DNA of 64,000 nt from Symmachiella dynata. GTDB lineage: Bacteria; Planctomycetota; Planctomycetia; Planctomycetales; Planctomycetaceae. The position numbers were made by a program, and so were the translations under genes. Every line of letters starts with the position of its first letter. The first letter of the stretch is position 1. The notes under the pieces are model-generated. The model made no database searches. It was not told where the DNA came from and was given only the letters and a program-made list of their open reading frames with translations. Location of the stretch: contig NZ_CP036276.1 in assembly GCF_007747995.1 (NCBI RefSeq), positions 7,368,001 through 7,432,000 on the forward strand. The letters run 5' to 3'. Below are positions 9,334-18,612 of this stretch, in pieces.

Positions 9334-10650
9334 ATGAGTCAAGATACGACACGCCGTGATTTCATTCAAACGACGACGGCACTGGGAGCCGCTTGGTGGG
9401 TCAGTGGTGGCCCGAAAGCATTCGCCAAAGAACCTTCGCCGCTGGAACGCGTCCGTTATGCCTGCATTGGTGTCGGCGGTAAAGGTAAAAGCGACTCTGC
9501 CGATGCCGGTCAGCACGGCGACGTGGTTGCGATCTGCGACATCGACGAAAACAACCTCAACAAAGCCTCGAAAAAGTTCAAAAAGGCCGAGAAGTTCGTC
9601 GACTACCGCGAAATGCTCGACACGATGGGCGACAAAATCGATGCGGTCACGGTCAGCACGCCGGACCACTCCCACGCGCCGGCCAGCGCTATGGCGATGA
9701 AAATGGGCAAAGCCTGTTTCACGCAAAAACCGCTGACGCACAGCGTCTACGAAGCGCGTCGCTTGGCCGAAATCGCCAAGGAATCCGGCGTTCCCACAAT
9801 GATGGGCAACCAAGGAACGGCCAAATCCGGTCTGCGGAAAGCTGCTGCGATTATTAAAGAAGGTGGATTGGGCACGATCAAAGAAGTGCACATCTTCACC
9901 AACCGGCCTGTCTGGAAACAAGGGGGCGAACGCCCTGCGACAGCAACTGTGCCGAAGGAAGTCCACTGGGATCTCTGGCTCGGACCGGCACCGGAACGTC
10001 CCTATGCCCCTGGCTACCATCCCTTCGCTTGGCGGGGTTGGTGGGATTTCGGAACCGGAGCGTTGGGCGACATGGCTTGCCATACGGTCAACATGCCCTT
10101 CATGGGCTTGGACCTGCGGAATCCGACCTCCATCGTTGCGGAATCGTCCGGTCACAACCGCGACAGCTACCCGCAACAATCGAAGATCGTGTTCCAATTC
10201 CCGGCCAATGAAGCCCGTCCGGCGTTGCCTTTGATCTGGTACGACGGTGGCTACAAACCGGACGTTGCCTTGCTGTTGGGCGAGGACTTCAAGCACGATA
10301 GCGGTTCCATTATTGTCGGTGAAAACGGCACGCTGTATTCCTACGGCGATTACGGCGACAACTGGATGTTGCTGCCAACCGGCGAAGTCAGCGAACCGAA
10401 TGTCGAGTTCGAAGAATCGCCCGGTCACTTCACCGAATACCATCAGGCGATCACCGGCGAACGCAAAGAAGCCACGTCGAACTTCGTCAATTACGCCGGA
10501 CCGTTGACCGAGACGATTTTGCTCGGCAACTTGGCGGTTTGGGCCGATGGCAAGAAAATCGAATGGGATTCCAAAAACCTCAAAGCGACCAACGCTCCTG
10601 AAGTTGCTGGAATCATCAGGAACCATTACCGGGACGGCTACACGCTGTAA
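9334..10650 (+). CDS. Tat-exported Gfo/Idh/MocA-family oxidoreductase
   Basis: 438-aa predicted NAD(P)-dependent sugar or inositol dehydrogenase relative. A twin-arginine signal (TRRDFIQTTTALGAAWW) ends near residue 30, so it should be exported folded with its cofactor. The Rossmann domain shows GVGGKGK and CDIDENN; the sequence STPDHSHAPAS and TQKPLTHS correspond to the cofactor/substrate loop in which most relatives have EKP, so Glu is replaced by Gln while Lys is kept. The C-terminal half holds WDLWLGPAPERPY and the HxxxW-type region WWDFGTGALGDMACH. AAGGAA seven bases upstream supports the start, and a strong terminator follows. The true substrate is unknown. Confidence 0.9.
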   Translation: MSQDTTRRDFIQTTTALGAAWWVSGGPKAFAKEPSPLERVRYACIGVGGKGKSDSADAGQHGDVVAICDIDENNLNKASKKFKKAEKFVDYREMLDTMGDKIDAVTVSTPDHSHAPASAMAMKMGKACFTQKPLTHSVYEARRLAEIAKESGVPTMMGNQGTAKSGLRKAAAIIKEGGLGTIKEVHIFTNRPVWKQGGERPATATVPKEVHWDLWLGPAPERPYAPGYHPFAWRGWWDFGTGALGDMACHTVNMPFMGLDLRNPTSIVAESSGHNRDSYPQQSKIVFQFPANEARPALPLIWYDGGYKPDVALLLGEDFKHDSGSIIVGENGTLYSYGDYGDNWMLLPTGEVSEPNVEFEESPGHFTEYHQAITGERKEATSNFVNYAGPLTETILLGNLAVWADGKKIEWDSKNLKATNAPEVAGIIRNHYRDGYTL

Positions 10651-10676
10651 CCCGTTCAATCAGCAGAACTTTTGAC

Positions 10677-10722
10677 AATCACCGCGAGATAGGCCCTCTG
10701 CCAATCTCGCGGTGATTTTTTT
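10677..10722 (+). terminator. Rho-independent terminator after the oxidoreductase
   Basis: Arms AATCACCGCGAGAT and ATCTCGCGGTGATT form a perfect 14-bp stem around a 13-nt loop and run into seven T residues. It lies 26 bp past the stop codon of the upstream gene. Confidence 0.93.
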
Positions 10723-10936
10723 ATCGCGCCAAAATCGCCAAGACACCCGGCCAAATCGGAAAACTGTGGGAGAATTGGCTGATTACCACGGCTGGATTCT
10801 GCCGCGTGCGGCGCTTTGTCGAAATTATCTTCTGGAAGCATCGCCCCTGGCTGCCTATGATAGGAGCGTGGCCTGACCGCGGAGCATGAGGGTCGAATAC
10901 AGCAGATTTGAATTTCGTTTTGAGCAAGGGTGTTCG

Positions 10937-11653
10937 ATGCGTCAGTGTCATAGCTGCGGACATTTGTTGTCAGTGCATTCGCCGGTCTGCGTCTCCTGCC
11001 ACGCGCCGGTGACCACCCACGATGCCGAGACGGCTCCCAGCGACCTAGAATCGCATGAGGAGACCCGGAATACCTCAACGGGAAATCTGGTCGCTGTCGC
11101 GCGGTTTTCCAATTCTGCGGAGGCGGGTTATTTCGCCGACGACCTGGAACACTCTGCCCAGATCGAGTCGCGGCTGATCATCCAAGAACAGTTTGACGCC
11201 CTGACCGGACGCTGGCGGCACGACTATGTGTTACAGGTCGACGAGTCACAGGCCGAGAACGCCACAGCCTATCTGAACGCCCGCGTAAGTGATAGCCCCG
11301 AGGACGAGTACGAAAGAATCGATCCACTCACCGCTCTGCCCAGTACGATGCCCGCCACCGGCTTGAACTGGATTCCCATCTTGCTCACAACGTTGGCTGC
11401 CGGTTCGATGGCCTATTGGGGTGTGAAAAAAATCGAGGAACGTCCGCAGCCTCCCGCTCTGGGCAACCAACACCCACAGCGCGTGGATGACCTGTGGAAA
11501 GCAGTCGTCAATGCCGACGGTCCTTGGATTCAGCAAATCGGCAACGGCCCCGGCATCCGCGTCATGCGAGCCGACGCGAACGGCCGGATCGTGATCCAAG
11601 AAGACCGCGATGGCGACCGCCAAATCGACCACGAATTCCGCCTACGACGCTGA
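10937..11653 (+). CDS. Membrane-anchored zinc-ribbon protein
   Basis: 238-aa protein with an N-terminal zinc ribbon (MRQCHSCGHLL, then CVSCHAPV), a middle domain of about 70 residues (VAVARFSNSAEAGYFADDLE ... YVLQVDESQAENATAYL) that resembles the DUF2007 type of signal-transducing domain, a single transmembrane helix (WIPILLTTLAAGSMAYWGV) and a C-terminal domain with calcium-site-like DGDRQIDHEFR. ATG 10937 has AAGGG seven bases upstream; an earlier ATG at 10886 lacks this. Function is unknown. It converges on the FAD monooxygenase gene with a 35-bp gap. Confidence 0.82.
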   Translation: MRQCHSCGHLLSVHSPVCVSCHAPVTTHDAETAPSDLESHEETRNTSTGNLVAVARFSNSAEAGYFADDLEHSAQIESRLIIQEQFDALTGRWRHDYVLQVDESQAENATAYLNARVSDSPEDEYERIDPLTALPSTMPATGLNWIPILLTTLAAGSMAYWGVKKIEERPQPPALGNQHPQRVDDLWKAVVNADGPWIQQIGNGPGIRVMRADANGRIVIQEDRDGDRQIDHEFRLRR

Positions 11654-11688
11654 CGCCAATCAGTCCCATTGAACCGACCGGTCTGCGA

Positions 11689-12939
11689 TCATTGTTTCAA
11701 CTGGGACCGTTTGACGCCAAAGGCGATTAGGCGGACGGGAAGGTTGCGGATGATCGGGAGTTTCAAGAACCAGGGCGTATGGAAGGTTTGCGAATCGTCT
11801 AAACCGGCTTGAACGATTCGCTTCTGGATGACTTCCTGAAATCGCTGGATGACCTTTGTGGGGAATTCGCGATGCTTTCGCACCAAGTCCAGATCTGCGG
11901 TGGTCACGTTGCCTTTGAGTAGCGGCTCGGAGAGTACGTTGGCCGTTTCGATCGCATCTTGCACGGCATAGTTAATCCCCACGCCGCCGACGGGGGACAT
12001 CACGTGCGCCGCATCGCCAATCAACAACAGGCCCGGCTTGGACCATTGTGTTAATCGGCTGGCTTCGACGTTCAGCGGCGTGATCTGTTTCCAATCGGTG
12101 ATGGTCTCCAAGCGGTCGACCAACTCGGGAGCGAGTGCGGCCATCGACTCGCGGAATTTTTCTAGCCCCTGTTCGCGGACATCATGGAATGAACCTTTGA
12201 TGATCAGATAACCCAACTGCCAATGGTCCCCCCGTTCGAGCATGACCAGCATGTGTCCGTTGTTGATGCGAAACGTGAGGTCCACGCCGTCATCCGGATT
12301 GCGTGGCATGCGGAACCAAAGCACGTCCATCGGCGGCGCTGTTTTGACCGGTGTCAGCCCGGCCAGTTTGCGGAGCTTGGAAAACCGGCCGTCGCAGGCA
12401 ACCGTCACCGGAGCGCGACATTCTTCGGAACCCTCGGCGGTGCGATACTTGACCCCCACGCAGAGACCGTCTTCGTGAATCAGTTCTTGAACATTGGCCC
12501 CCATGATGAGTTTGAAGTTCGGATACTTCGCTGCTTCGTCGGCCAAGAACTTCAGAAACTCGCTTTGCGGCATGAGCACAATGAAAGGAAAGCGAGACTT
12601 CAAACCATTGAAGTCGGCAAAGGTGATTGTTTCCGACGGTGTCTGCATGCTGACCGTTCGCAACTTGGTGTGCGGCAATTCCAGCAATGCATCGGCCAGT
12701 CCCAACTGGTCCATCAATTCCATCGTCGAGGGATGCAGAGTGTCACCGCGAAAGTCACGATCGAAATCTTGATGAGCTTCGAGCAACGTGACGGCAACAC
12801 CACGTCGCGCTAACAAGAACGACAACACCACCCCCGCCGGTCCCCCACCGACGACACAGCACTGGCAGTTTGAGTCCGTGGAACCAGAGGAGTCCGCAAG
12901 AGTCGGGGAAGGGGATACCGCCATGTATGCACCGTCCAA
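11689..12939 (-). CDS. FAD-dependent monooxygenase (PheA/TfdB family)
   Basis: 416-aa flavoprotein of the FAD-binding-3 group that hydroxylates or otherwise oxidises aromatic or polyketide-like substrates using NAD(P)H. The dinucleotide fold CCVVGGGPAGVVLSFLLARRG with its Glu-ending second strand (LLEAHQDFDRDFRG), the mid motif ACDGRFSKLRKLAG and the flavin-binding GDAAHVMSPVGGVGINYAVQDA are all present. The short N-terminal extension (about 25 residues) is low complexity and could be trimmed by a later start. No partner gene identifies the substrate; it is divergent from ispE. Confidence 0.9.
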   Translation of the reverse strand: MDGAYMAVSPSPTLADSSGSTDSNCQCCVVGGGPAGVVLSFLLARRGVAVTLLEAHQDFDRDFRGDTLHPSTMELMDQLGLADALLELPHTKLRTVSMQTPSETITFADFNGLKSRFPFIVLMPQSEFLKFLADEAAKYPNFKLIMGANVQELIHEDGLCVGVKYRTAEGSEECRAPVTVACDGRFSKLRKLAGLTPVKTAPPMDVLWFRMPRNPDDGVDLTFRINNGHMLVMLERGDHWQLGYLIIKGSFHDVREQGLEKFRESMAALAPELVDRLETITDWKQITPLNVEASRLTQWSKPGLLLIGDAAHVMSPVGGVGINYAVQDAIETANVLSEPLLKGNVTTADLDLVRKHREFPTKVIQRFQEVIQKRIVQAGLDDSQTFHTPWFLKLPIIRNLPVRLIAFGVKRSQLKQ

Positions 12940-13393
12940 TTTGAGTCGCGATAGAAATGCATCATCCGGCGACCGATGCGCCGTCAGGCTGGATCGTAAG
13001 GACTCGACGCGATTTTGACCAGCGGTGTTTATACGCCAACTTAGCTAGAAGCTGCGACGCGAAATGGAAAACTCAGGCCGCACAATTGTTGTTTCAGTGA
13101 CTGGGGGGTTAGGCAGGCTGCATGTCATTGAGCATGTCCGGCGGGTTGGATATCTGTTTACTCTGAAGCGGATTCCGGGAACCGTCTTGACGGAAAACCG
13201 CGAAAACCTTAGCATTCTTGATATAAAGTCTACGGCGTATTGATAGGTAGCGACGGTCCCATCTTGTCCGTCGCGGTTTGAACCACTGTTGGAAACAGCT
13301 CTCATGATGAGAAGTATTCCCGGCGGGGCAGCCAGCGGGTTTCATTTCACATCAGGCAGCTCGCCCTATCGGATGGTTCATAGGACGTAATCC
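12940..13393. other. Divergent intergenic region upstream of ispE
   Basis: About 450 bp between the monooxygenase and ispE starts. It must hold both promoters. I see no gene, riboswitch or strong hairpin here. Confidence 0.4.
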
Positions 13394-14308
13394 ATGCTTT
13401 GCCATTTGGGCAACAATTCACTCACGGTGCATGCACCGGCCAAGGTGAATTTGTTTTTGAAGGTCTTGGGACGTCGAGCGGACGGATTTCACGAACTCGA
13501 AACATTGATGGTTCCTATTGGATTGTATGACACACTCCACTTGGAACCAGCATCTTTTGAACATATAGAGTTTTCGGTTTGGGGTCACGGGGCTGCCCGT
13601 GGCGGCAAATCAGTTGTTGATCAACAGAGTGAAATACCGGAGGGACGCACGAATCTTGTGGTTCGCGCAGCGGAGACGCTTCGTGAAGCGACAGGGACTT
13701 CGGCGGGAGCTCGCATCGTCTTGCACAAGCGGATTCCAGCCGCCGCCGGTTTGGCGGGAGGATCGTCTGACGCCGCTGCCGCATTATTAGGCCTCAATCA
13801 AATCTGGCGTTTGGGTTTGTCCCAAGCTCAGTTGCATGATCTGGCCGCGCGGCTTGGTAGCGACGTCCCCTTTTTCCTGTCATCGCGGGCTGCCATCTGT
13901 CGTGGACGAGGTGAAATCGTCGAACCAATCCGTTGGGCGACGCGTTTGTACTTTGTCATCGTCAGGCCGCACACGGGATTATCGACTGCTGAAGTTTTTA
14001 AACATTGCCGGCCGACGGGATCCAAGTGGTCAGCTGACGACTTGGCAATGACGTTGGCGAAGGGAGATTTAGGACTTGCGGGACGACAACTGCACAATTG
14101 CTTGTTGGAGCCTGCAGCGACGTTGAATCAAGACGTCGAACAGTTGAGGAGGACATTTGCCAGGCTGCCGGTCCTAGGACACATGATGTCAGGCAGCGGG
14201 ACGAGCTATTTTGGAATTTGTACCCAGAGGAAGCACGCCAGGACGGTGGCGGCTCGTCTCCATGCGACGCGTATCGGAAGCGTGTTCACCGTCGAAAGCC
14301 GGCCCTAG
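13394..14308 (+). CDS. ispE: 4-diphosphocytidyl-2-C-methyl-D-erythritol kinase
   Basis: Phosphorylates CDP-methylerythritol at the 2-hydroxyl in the MEP route to isopentenyl diphosphate. The 304 residues show the GHMP-kinase signature: [21 protein letters not shown] at the N-terminus, the ATP loop [20 protein letters not shown] and GSDVPFFL, and a C-terminal [10 protein letters not shown]. The first eight residues before [10 protein letters not shown] are variable, so a slightly later start is possible; AGGACG lies upstream of the ATG chosen. It is followed 14 bp later by spoVG, the same neighbourhood as in Bacillus, where ispE and spoVG are close. Confidence 0.96.
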   Translation: MLCHLGNNSLTVHAPAKVNLFLKVLGRRADGFHELETLMVPIGLYDTLHLEPASFEHIEFSVWGHGAARGGKSVVDQQSEIPEGRTNLVVRAAETLREATGTSAGARIVLHKRIPAAAGLAGGSSDAAAALLGLNQIWRLGLSQAQLHDLAARLGSDVPFFLSSRAAICRGRGEIVEPIRWATRLYFVIVRPHTGLSTAEVFKHCRPTGSKWSADDLAMTLAKGDLGLAGRQLHNCLLEPAATLNQDVEQLRRTFARLPVLGHMMSGSGTSYFGICTQRKHARTVAARLHATRIGSVFTVESRP

Positions 14309-14322
14309 GAGATGGAAGGAGA

Positions 14323-15000
14323 ATGGCCGTGGAAATTACCGAAGTGCGGATTAAGTTGATGGACGATCCGCAAGAGCGACTGCAGGCCTTTTGTTCAATC
14401 ACATTCGACTCCTGTTTTGTCATTCGTGACTTGAAAATCATCGAAGGCGCGAAAGGTTCATTCGTGGCGATGCCCAGCCGCAAATTGACCGATCACTGCC
14501 CCCAATGTAACACCAAGAATCATTTGCGAGCACTGTTCTGCAACCAGTGCGGCGCCAAATTGCAGGAAGACCGCGCCTGCAAGGACGATGACGGCCGTGC
14601 CAAACTGTACGCCGACATCGCCCACCCCATCAATTCCCGTTGCCGGGAAATGATCCAAACCTGTGTGCTCGAGGCGTTCAGCGAAGAAATGGTGCGGGCC
14701 AATCAACCGGACTATATCTGCCGTTACGACGACTACGGCGAGGATGCCTTTGCCGCTTTGGCCGAAGACGCCGAAGCCACGCCTCCTCAACGGACTCAAC
14801 CACAACCGGAAACACCTGCGCAATCGGAACCAGCCGCTGAGTCGGCTGAAACGAGTCGGGTACGTCGCATCGAGTCGGGGTCACAGTTGCCCGGTTCGCC
14901 GCATCAAACCCCCGCCACATCGCCCAGCACGGCGAAGGCATCCATGACTCAGTCGGCTTCAAGTAATCAAAACGAAACCTTTGGCGACGGTATCCTCTAA
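14323..15000 (+). CDS. spoVG: SpoVG-family regulator with inserted zinc ribbon and PQ-rich tail
   Basis: 225-aa member of the SpoVG family of small nucleic-acid-binding regulators. The N-terminal strand pattern [43 protein letters not shown] and the late block [17 protein letters not shown] match SpoVG. Between these a zinc ribbon, CPQCNTKNH ... FCNQCG, is inserted where Bacillus SpoVG has only a short loop. After about residue 135 the protein turns into a Glu/Pro/Gln/Ser/Thr-rich tail, probably disordered. GGAAGGAGA just upstream of ATG 14323 fixes the start; the longer frame from 14098 overlaps ispE. It is probably cotranscribed with ispE. Confidence 0.92.
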   Translation: MAVEITEVRIKLMDDPQERLQAFCSITFDSCFVIRDLKIIEGAKGSFVAMPSRKLTDHCPQCNTKNHLRALFCNQCGAKLQEDRACKDDDGRAKLYADIAHPINSRCREMIQTCVLEAFSEEMVRANQPDYICRYDDYGEDAFAALAEDAEATPPQRTQPQPETPAQSEPAAESAETSRVRRIESGSQLPGSPHQTPATSPSTAKASMTQSASSNQNETFGDGIL

Positions 15001-15106
15001 TCGCCGGCTATGCGATTGTTGTGCTTGGGCCTTGCGATATGGCTCCGTCCTGACCGCCGGTGGTTATATTGACCGCGCATATTTGGGGGGTGGTGGGTCA
15101 AGCGCC

Positions 15107-16648
15107 CTACAGTTGGTGGATCCGTTGCGCTAACTCTTTGAAATCCACCGAACGGCTGGTGTCGACTTCGATGACTTGAGCCGCTTCGTCAACGCCTAGC
15201 ATCTCGCGCTGCTTTAGTTGTCGCTCTAGGATGGATAGGCCGGCTTCGGAGACGTCTTTTCCTGCTGCTGCCCGCGCTGCGACCCGCTGTCGCAAAACTT
15301 CTTCCGGGGCGGTAATATCCAAGATCACCAGCGCCGCACCCAATTCATCGGCAAGGTCGCGAAATTCTTCGCGCCGCTGGCGACTTAAAAATGTGGCATC
15401 GGCAATTGCTGTGAATCCCCCGTTGATGGCTGCACGCACCCCGTCGCACATTTGTCGATACGTCGCGGCGGTTGCTTCGCTGGAATAACGGATGTCGGCT
15501 AATTTGTCATCGGGGTATGTTCGTTTACGTTCTACATCGGAGCGCAACCGCACTGCCGGGAGCATCTGCAACAATTCCTGCGACACCGTGCTCTTGCCCG
15601 AACCTGACAGACCATGTGTGAGCACGATCCGTGGCGGCGGCTTTTGCAGGGATTGCTCAGCCAAGTCGAGATAACTTTGACACAACTGGTCATCAGTGGT
15701 CCGTGCTTCGGCATCTGCTTCCTGCGCCAAACGAAGGCCGGCCACCTTGGCACGGACGGTGGCCCTATAGAGTAGGTAATACCGCAGGACCTCAAGTCCC
15801 GCATAATCACCGGTCTGTTCCAGGTAGGCATTGAGGAAACGATAGGCGAGATCCTGGCGGTCACGGTCCTCAAGATCCATGACCGTAAAAGCGATCTCGC
15901 TCATCACATCGATCCACCGCAATCCAGCGTTGAACTCGATGCAATCGAAGAGCACAACGTTGTCATCCAGTACAATCATGTTGCCCAGATGCAGATCTCC
16001 GTGGCATTCACGAATCATACCCGTGGATTTGCGCCGTCGGAAAATCGCGCCGCGACTATGAATTTCTCGCTCCGCTGCCTTGTGCATCAACTCGACTTGT
16101 TCAGTCCGCTGTGGATATACGGACGATGCCGGGATGTGGCGAAAATTCTCAGCGACCGGTTCCCACACCGCTTGTGGTCCCCCGTATTCGTCATCCGCAG
16201 TTGCGACATCCGTCGTGCGATGAAACTCGGCCACCTCGACCGCCAGCGCGTCGATGTGCTGCGGCAGCAATTCTCCGCACTGGAGCATCTTGTCAAAGAG
16301 CGCGTCTTGCGAAAACCGTTTCATTTTGACGGCGTATTCGATGGCTGTCCCAGTCCCGAATAGCCGCGGCTTGGAGGTTTCGTCCAAGATGGCCGGCACG
16401 ATTTCTAAATAGATTTGTGGTGCCAATCGTCCATTGAGTCGCATCTCCTCGCGGCAACAATTCAGCCGCTTTTCCAGTGTAGAAAAGTCGACAAACCCAA
16501 AATCGACTGGCTTTTTGATCTTGTAAGCAAACTCACCCGCTAGCAGGACCCAAGAGATATGCGTTTCAATCAACTCCACCGCATCGACTGGATGGTCGTA
16601 TGCCGATGGCTGTTGTAGGTCTTCGATCAAATGGGCTGGGTCGTACAT
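15107..16648 (-). CDS. Fused aminoglycoside-phosphotransferase-like and P-loop kinase protein
   Basis: 513-aa two-domain protein. Residues 1-320 resemble the APH/kinase fold: KIKKPVDFGFVDFST near the N-terminus and the catalytic loop CHGDLHLGNMIVLDD with VVLFDCIEF as the Mg-binding Asp. Residues 340-513 are a zeta-toxin/gluconate-kinase-like P-loop domain with Walker A THGLSGSGKSTVS and a lid VAARAAAGKDVSEA. The pair is a known fusion in proteobacteria and planctomycetes, usually annotated as AAA family ATPase; its substrate is not established. It is convergent with spoVG across a 106-bp gap. Confidence 0.85.
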   Translation of the reverse strand: MYDPAHLIEDLQQPSAYDHPVDAVELIETHISWVLLAGEFAYKIKKPVDFGFVDFSTLEKRLNCCREEMRLNGRLAPQIYLEIVPAILDETSKPRLFGTGTAIEYAVKMKRFSQDALFDKMLQCGELLPQHIDALAVEVAEFHRTTDVATADDEYGGPQAVWEPVAENFRHIPASSVYPQRTEQVELMHKAAEREIHSRGAIFRRRKSTGMIRECHGDLHLGNMIVLDDNVVLFDCIEFNAGLRWIDVMSEIAFTVMDLEDRDRQDLAYRFLNAYLEQTGDYAGLEVLRYYLLYRATVRAKVAGLRLAQEADAEARTTDDQLCQSYLDLAEQSLQKPPPRIVLTHGLSGSGKSTVSQELLQMLPAVRLRSDVERKRTYPDDKLADIRYSSEATAATYRQMCDGVRAAINGGFTAIADATFLSRQRREEFRDLADELGAALVILDITAPEEVLRQRVAARAAAGKDVSEAGLSILERQLKQREMLGVDEAAQVIEVDTSRSVDFKELAQRIHQL

Positions 16649-16974
16649 AATAGACGGGGAGGCTTGCGGCTTGAGGTGACAGGCTTGAGGAACACGGGGT
16701 GTACGGTGCAGTAGGGCTCAAAAGGGGGTCCCTAGTATGGTATACTGTTAACGAGACTGTCGAAACGGAAACGTCTCCATCGCCCTGGTTCCCAAACTCC
16801 GGTTTGGGAACCCAATTTCTCGAAGCTCTGCTTCGAGTCCAGTGGCAATGAGCTGCCGAATCTCAACGGAACTGATTCACGAGCGAAGCGGAGCTTCGCA
16901 AAAATAGCGTTCCCAAACTGGAGTTTGGGAACGAGAGTTACTCCACGAACACTCCTCATGTTGGACAACTGAAC
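16649..16974. other. Intergenic region filled by a palindromic element
   Basis: Between the divergent APH/kinase fusion and DUF1501 genes. Apart from the palindromic repeat listed separately it shows no gene. Confidence 0.5.
16788..16933. repeat. Composite palindromic repeat upstream of the DUF1501 gene
   Basis: Two outer palindromes, GTTCCCAAAC-TCCG-GTTTGGGAAC (16788-16811) and CGTTCCCAAACT-GG with its complement (16908-16933), flank two inner hairpins with stems TCGAAG/CTTCGA and GCGAAG/CTTCGC. The left half is the near-complement of the right half over about 50 bp, so the whole can fold as one long snapback structure. It is non-coding and looks like a small dispersed, non-autonomous repeat. 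Confidence 0.85.
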
Positions 16975-18399
16975 GTGTTGCGCTTGACCACCGATGAGCA
17001 GGGATTGTGGCCCTCGACGAGCCGCCGCGAATTGTTGCGGATTTGCGGACTCGGTGGGCTGATGTGGCCGTTTGTCGGCGCCGCGCCGCTTCAGGCGAAG
17101 TCGACGCAACAGCTCTCCGGTTTCGGGCGGGCTAAGTCGGTGATTGTGGTCTATGCCAATGGCGGGCAAAGCCAACTGGAAACCTGGGACCCCAAACCCG
17201 AAGCTCCTGCGGCCATTCGCGGCGATTTCGCAGCCATCCCCACAGCTGTTCCCGGCACGTTGGTTTCCGAACACTTTCCACGACTGGCCAAGTTGTCCGA
17301 CCGTTACGCGATCATTCGCAGCATGTCGCACGATGATCTCGACCACGGTTCAGCAACCTACCTGGCGCTGACGGGCCGATTTCATACGCGCAAATCCTCC
17401 AACCCTCTACCCGCACCGACCGATGCTCCCACACACGGTTCGATACTGGCGCGGGTACGGCCCACGTCTCAGTTTCCGTATTCCGCTGTGCACATCAACG
17501 GACCCGCGTTTGTCCCCTTGATTGCTGGACCGGGACAATCGGGTGGGTTTTTGGGGCGGGATTACGATCCGCTCGTGTTGGGCGACGTGCACGAGAAAGC
17601 GGTCGGCTTGCCCGGGCTTTCGCAGCAACCGAGCTTGCCCACGGTACGCCTCGATGCACGGAAGACCTTGCTGGAGAGTATCGACGGTTTTACCAAACAA
17701 CTCGATCGCGGTCAGCCCATTGGGGATGTCGGCGGATTGTACGAACAGGCGTATCGCATGCTTGCCTCGCCGAACTGCCGCGACGCGTTTGACCTCACGC
17801 AAGAAACCGACGCCTTGCGTGATCGCTACGGCCGCAATCGCGCGGGACAAGCCTGCTTGCTCGCCCGCCGTTTGGTCGAAGCCGAGGTCCCTTGGGTCAC
17901 CGTCTTTTTTAATCAGAACGCGCGGGGACAAGACGACGCGCCCAACGATACCGACCTCTACGGTTGGGATACGCACAACGATATCTTCGTGGCAATGAAA
18001 AACTACCTGATGCCCCGTTTCGATTTAGGATTTTCGGCGTTGCTCGAGGACTTAGAAAACCGCGACCTGTTGGACACTACGTTAGTGGTCTGCATGGGAG
18101 AATTCGGCCGCGCGCCGCGGATTGCCTTCGAAAAAGGTTTCGCGGGAGAGACACCCGGGCGGAAACATTGGGGGGCGGTCTATTCCATCGTCATGGCTGG
18201 AGCGGGAATTCAACCGGGCATGGTTTACGGAGCCTCCGACAAGATTGCGGCATTCCCCACGGTGGACAAAACCGATCCCGCGGACGTGACCGCCACAATG
18301 TTCGCCGCCTTGGGCATCGACCCGGCGTCACATTATCAGGACGGGCTGGGCCGCCCTTATGCGATCAGCGAAGGCCAACCGCTGGCCGGGCTGTATTGA
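16975..18399 (+). CDS. DUF1501 domain protein, Tat-exported
   Basis: 474-aa member of the DUF1501 family, a sulfatase/alkaline-phosphatase-like fold very abundant in planctomycetes with no assigned reaction. A Tat signal SRRELLRICGLGGLMW lies near residue 17. Family hallmarks are VIVVYANGGQSQLETWDPKP, YAIIRSMSHDDLDHGSA, YGWDTHNDIF and CMGEFGRAPRI. The start is GTG 16975; the nearby ATG at 16958 is followed by a stop. Members usually sit next to a DUF1549/DUF1553 protein, but none is present here. A palindromic repeat lies directly upstream. Confidence 0.9.
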   Translation: MLRLTTDEQGLWPSTSRRELLRICGLGGLMWPFVGAAPLQAKSTQQLSGFGRAKSVIVVYANGGQSQLETWDPKPEAPAAIRGDFAAIPTAVPGTLVSEHFPRLAKLSDRYAIIRSMSHDDLDHGSATYLALTGRFHTRKSSNPLPAPTDAPTHGSILARVRPTSQFPYSAVHINGPAFVPLIAGPGQSGGFLGRDYDPLVLGDVHEKAVGLPGLSQQPSLPTVRLDARKTLLESIDGFTKQLDRGQPIGDVGGLYEQAYRMLASPNCRDAFDLTQETDALRDRYGRNRAGQACLLARRLVEAEVPWVTVFFNQNARGQDDAPNDTDLYGWDTHNDIFVAMKNYLMPRFDLGFSALLEDLENRDLLDTTLVVCMGEFGRAPRIAFEKGFAGETPGRKHWGAVYSIVMAGAGIQPGMVYGASDKIAAFPTVDKTDPADVTATMFAALGIDPASHYQDGLGRPYAISEGQPLAGLY

Positions 18400-18612
18400 A
18401 TCGCGGCTGCGGCAAACTGGAATTGGCAGCCATGCCAGGGCTCTCGCCGAGGTCAAATATGAAAAACGGGCGAACTTTTGGATTCCTTCGCTTGTCCGGA
18501 TAGCATATTCTCAGGCCAGAATCAGCCTGCCGTCGATTTTCAATTGCGTTCAACCAAAACCGTACGTGCGTTCCACGTTTGTCGATTCAATCGCTCGTTG
18601 AAGGGAATCGTG

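Noticed and set aside
9319-10659. 446-aa minus-strand frame
   Set aside because: It is the full antisense of the Tat-exported oxidoreductase; the plus strand has the recognisable motifs, ribosome binding site and terminator.
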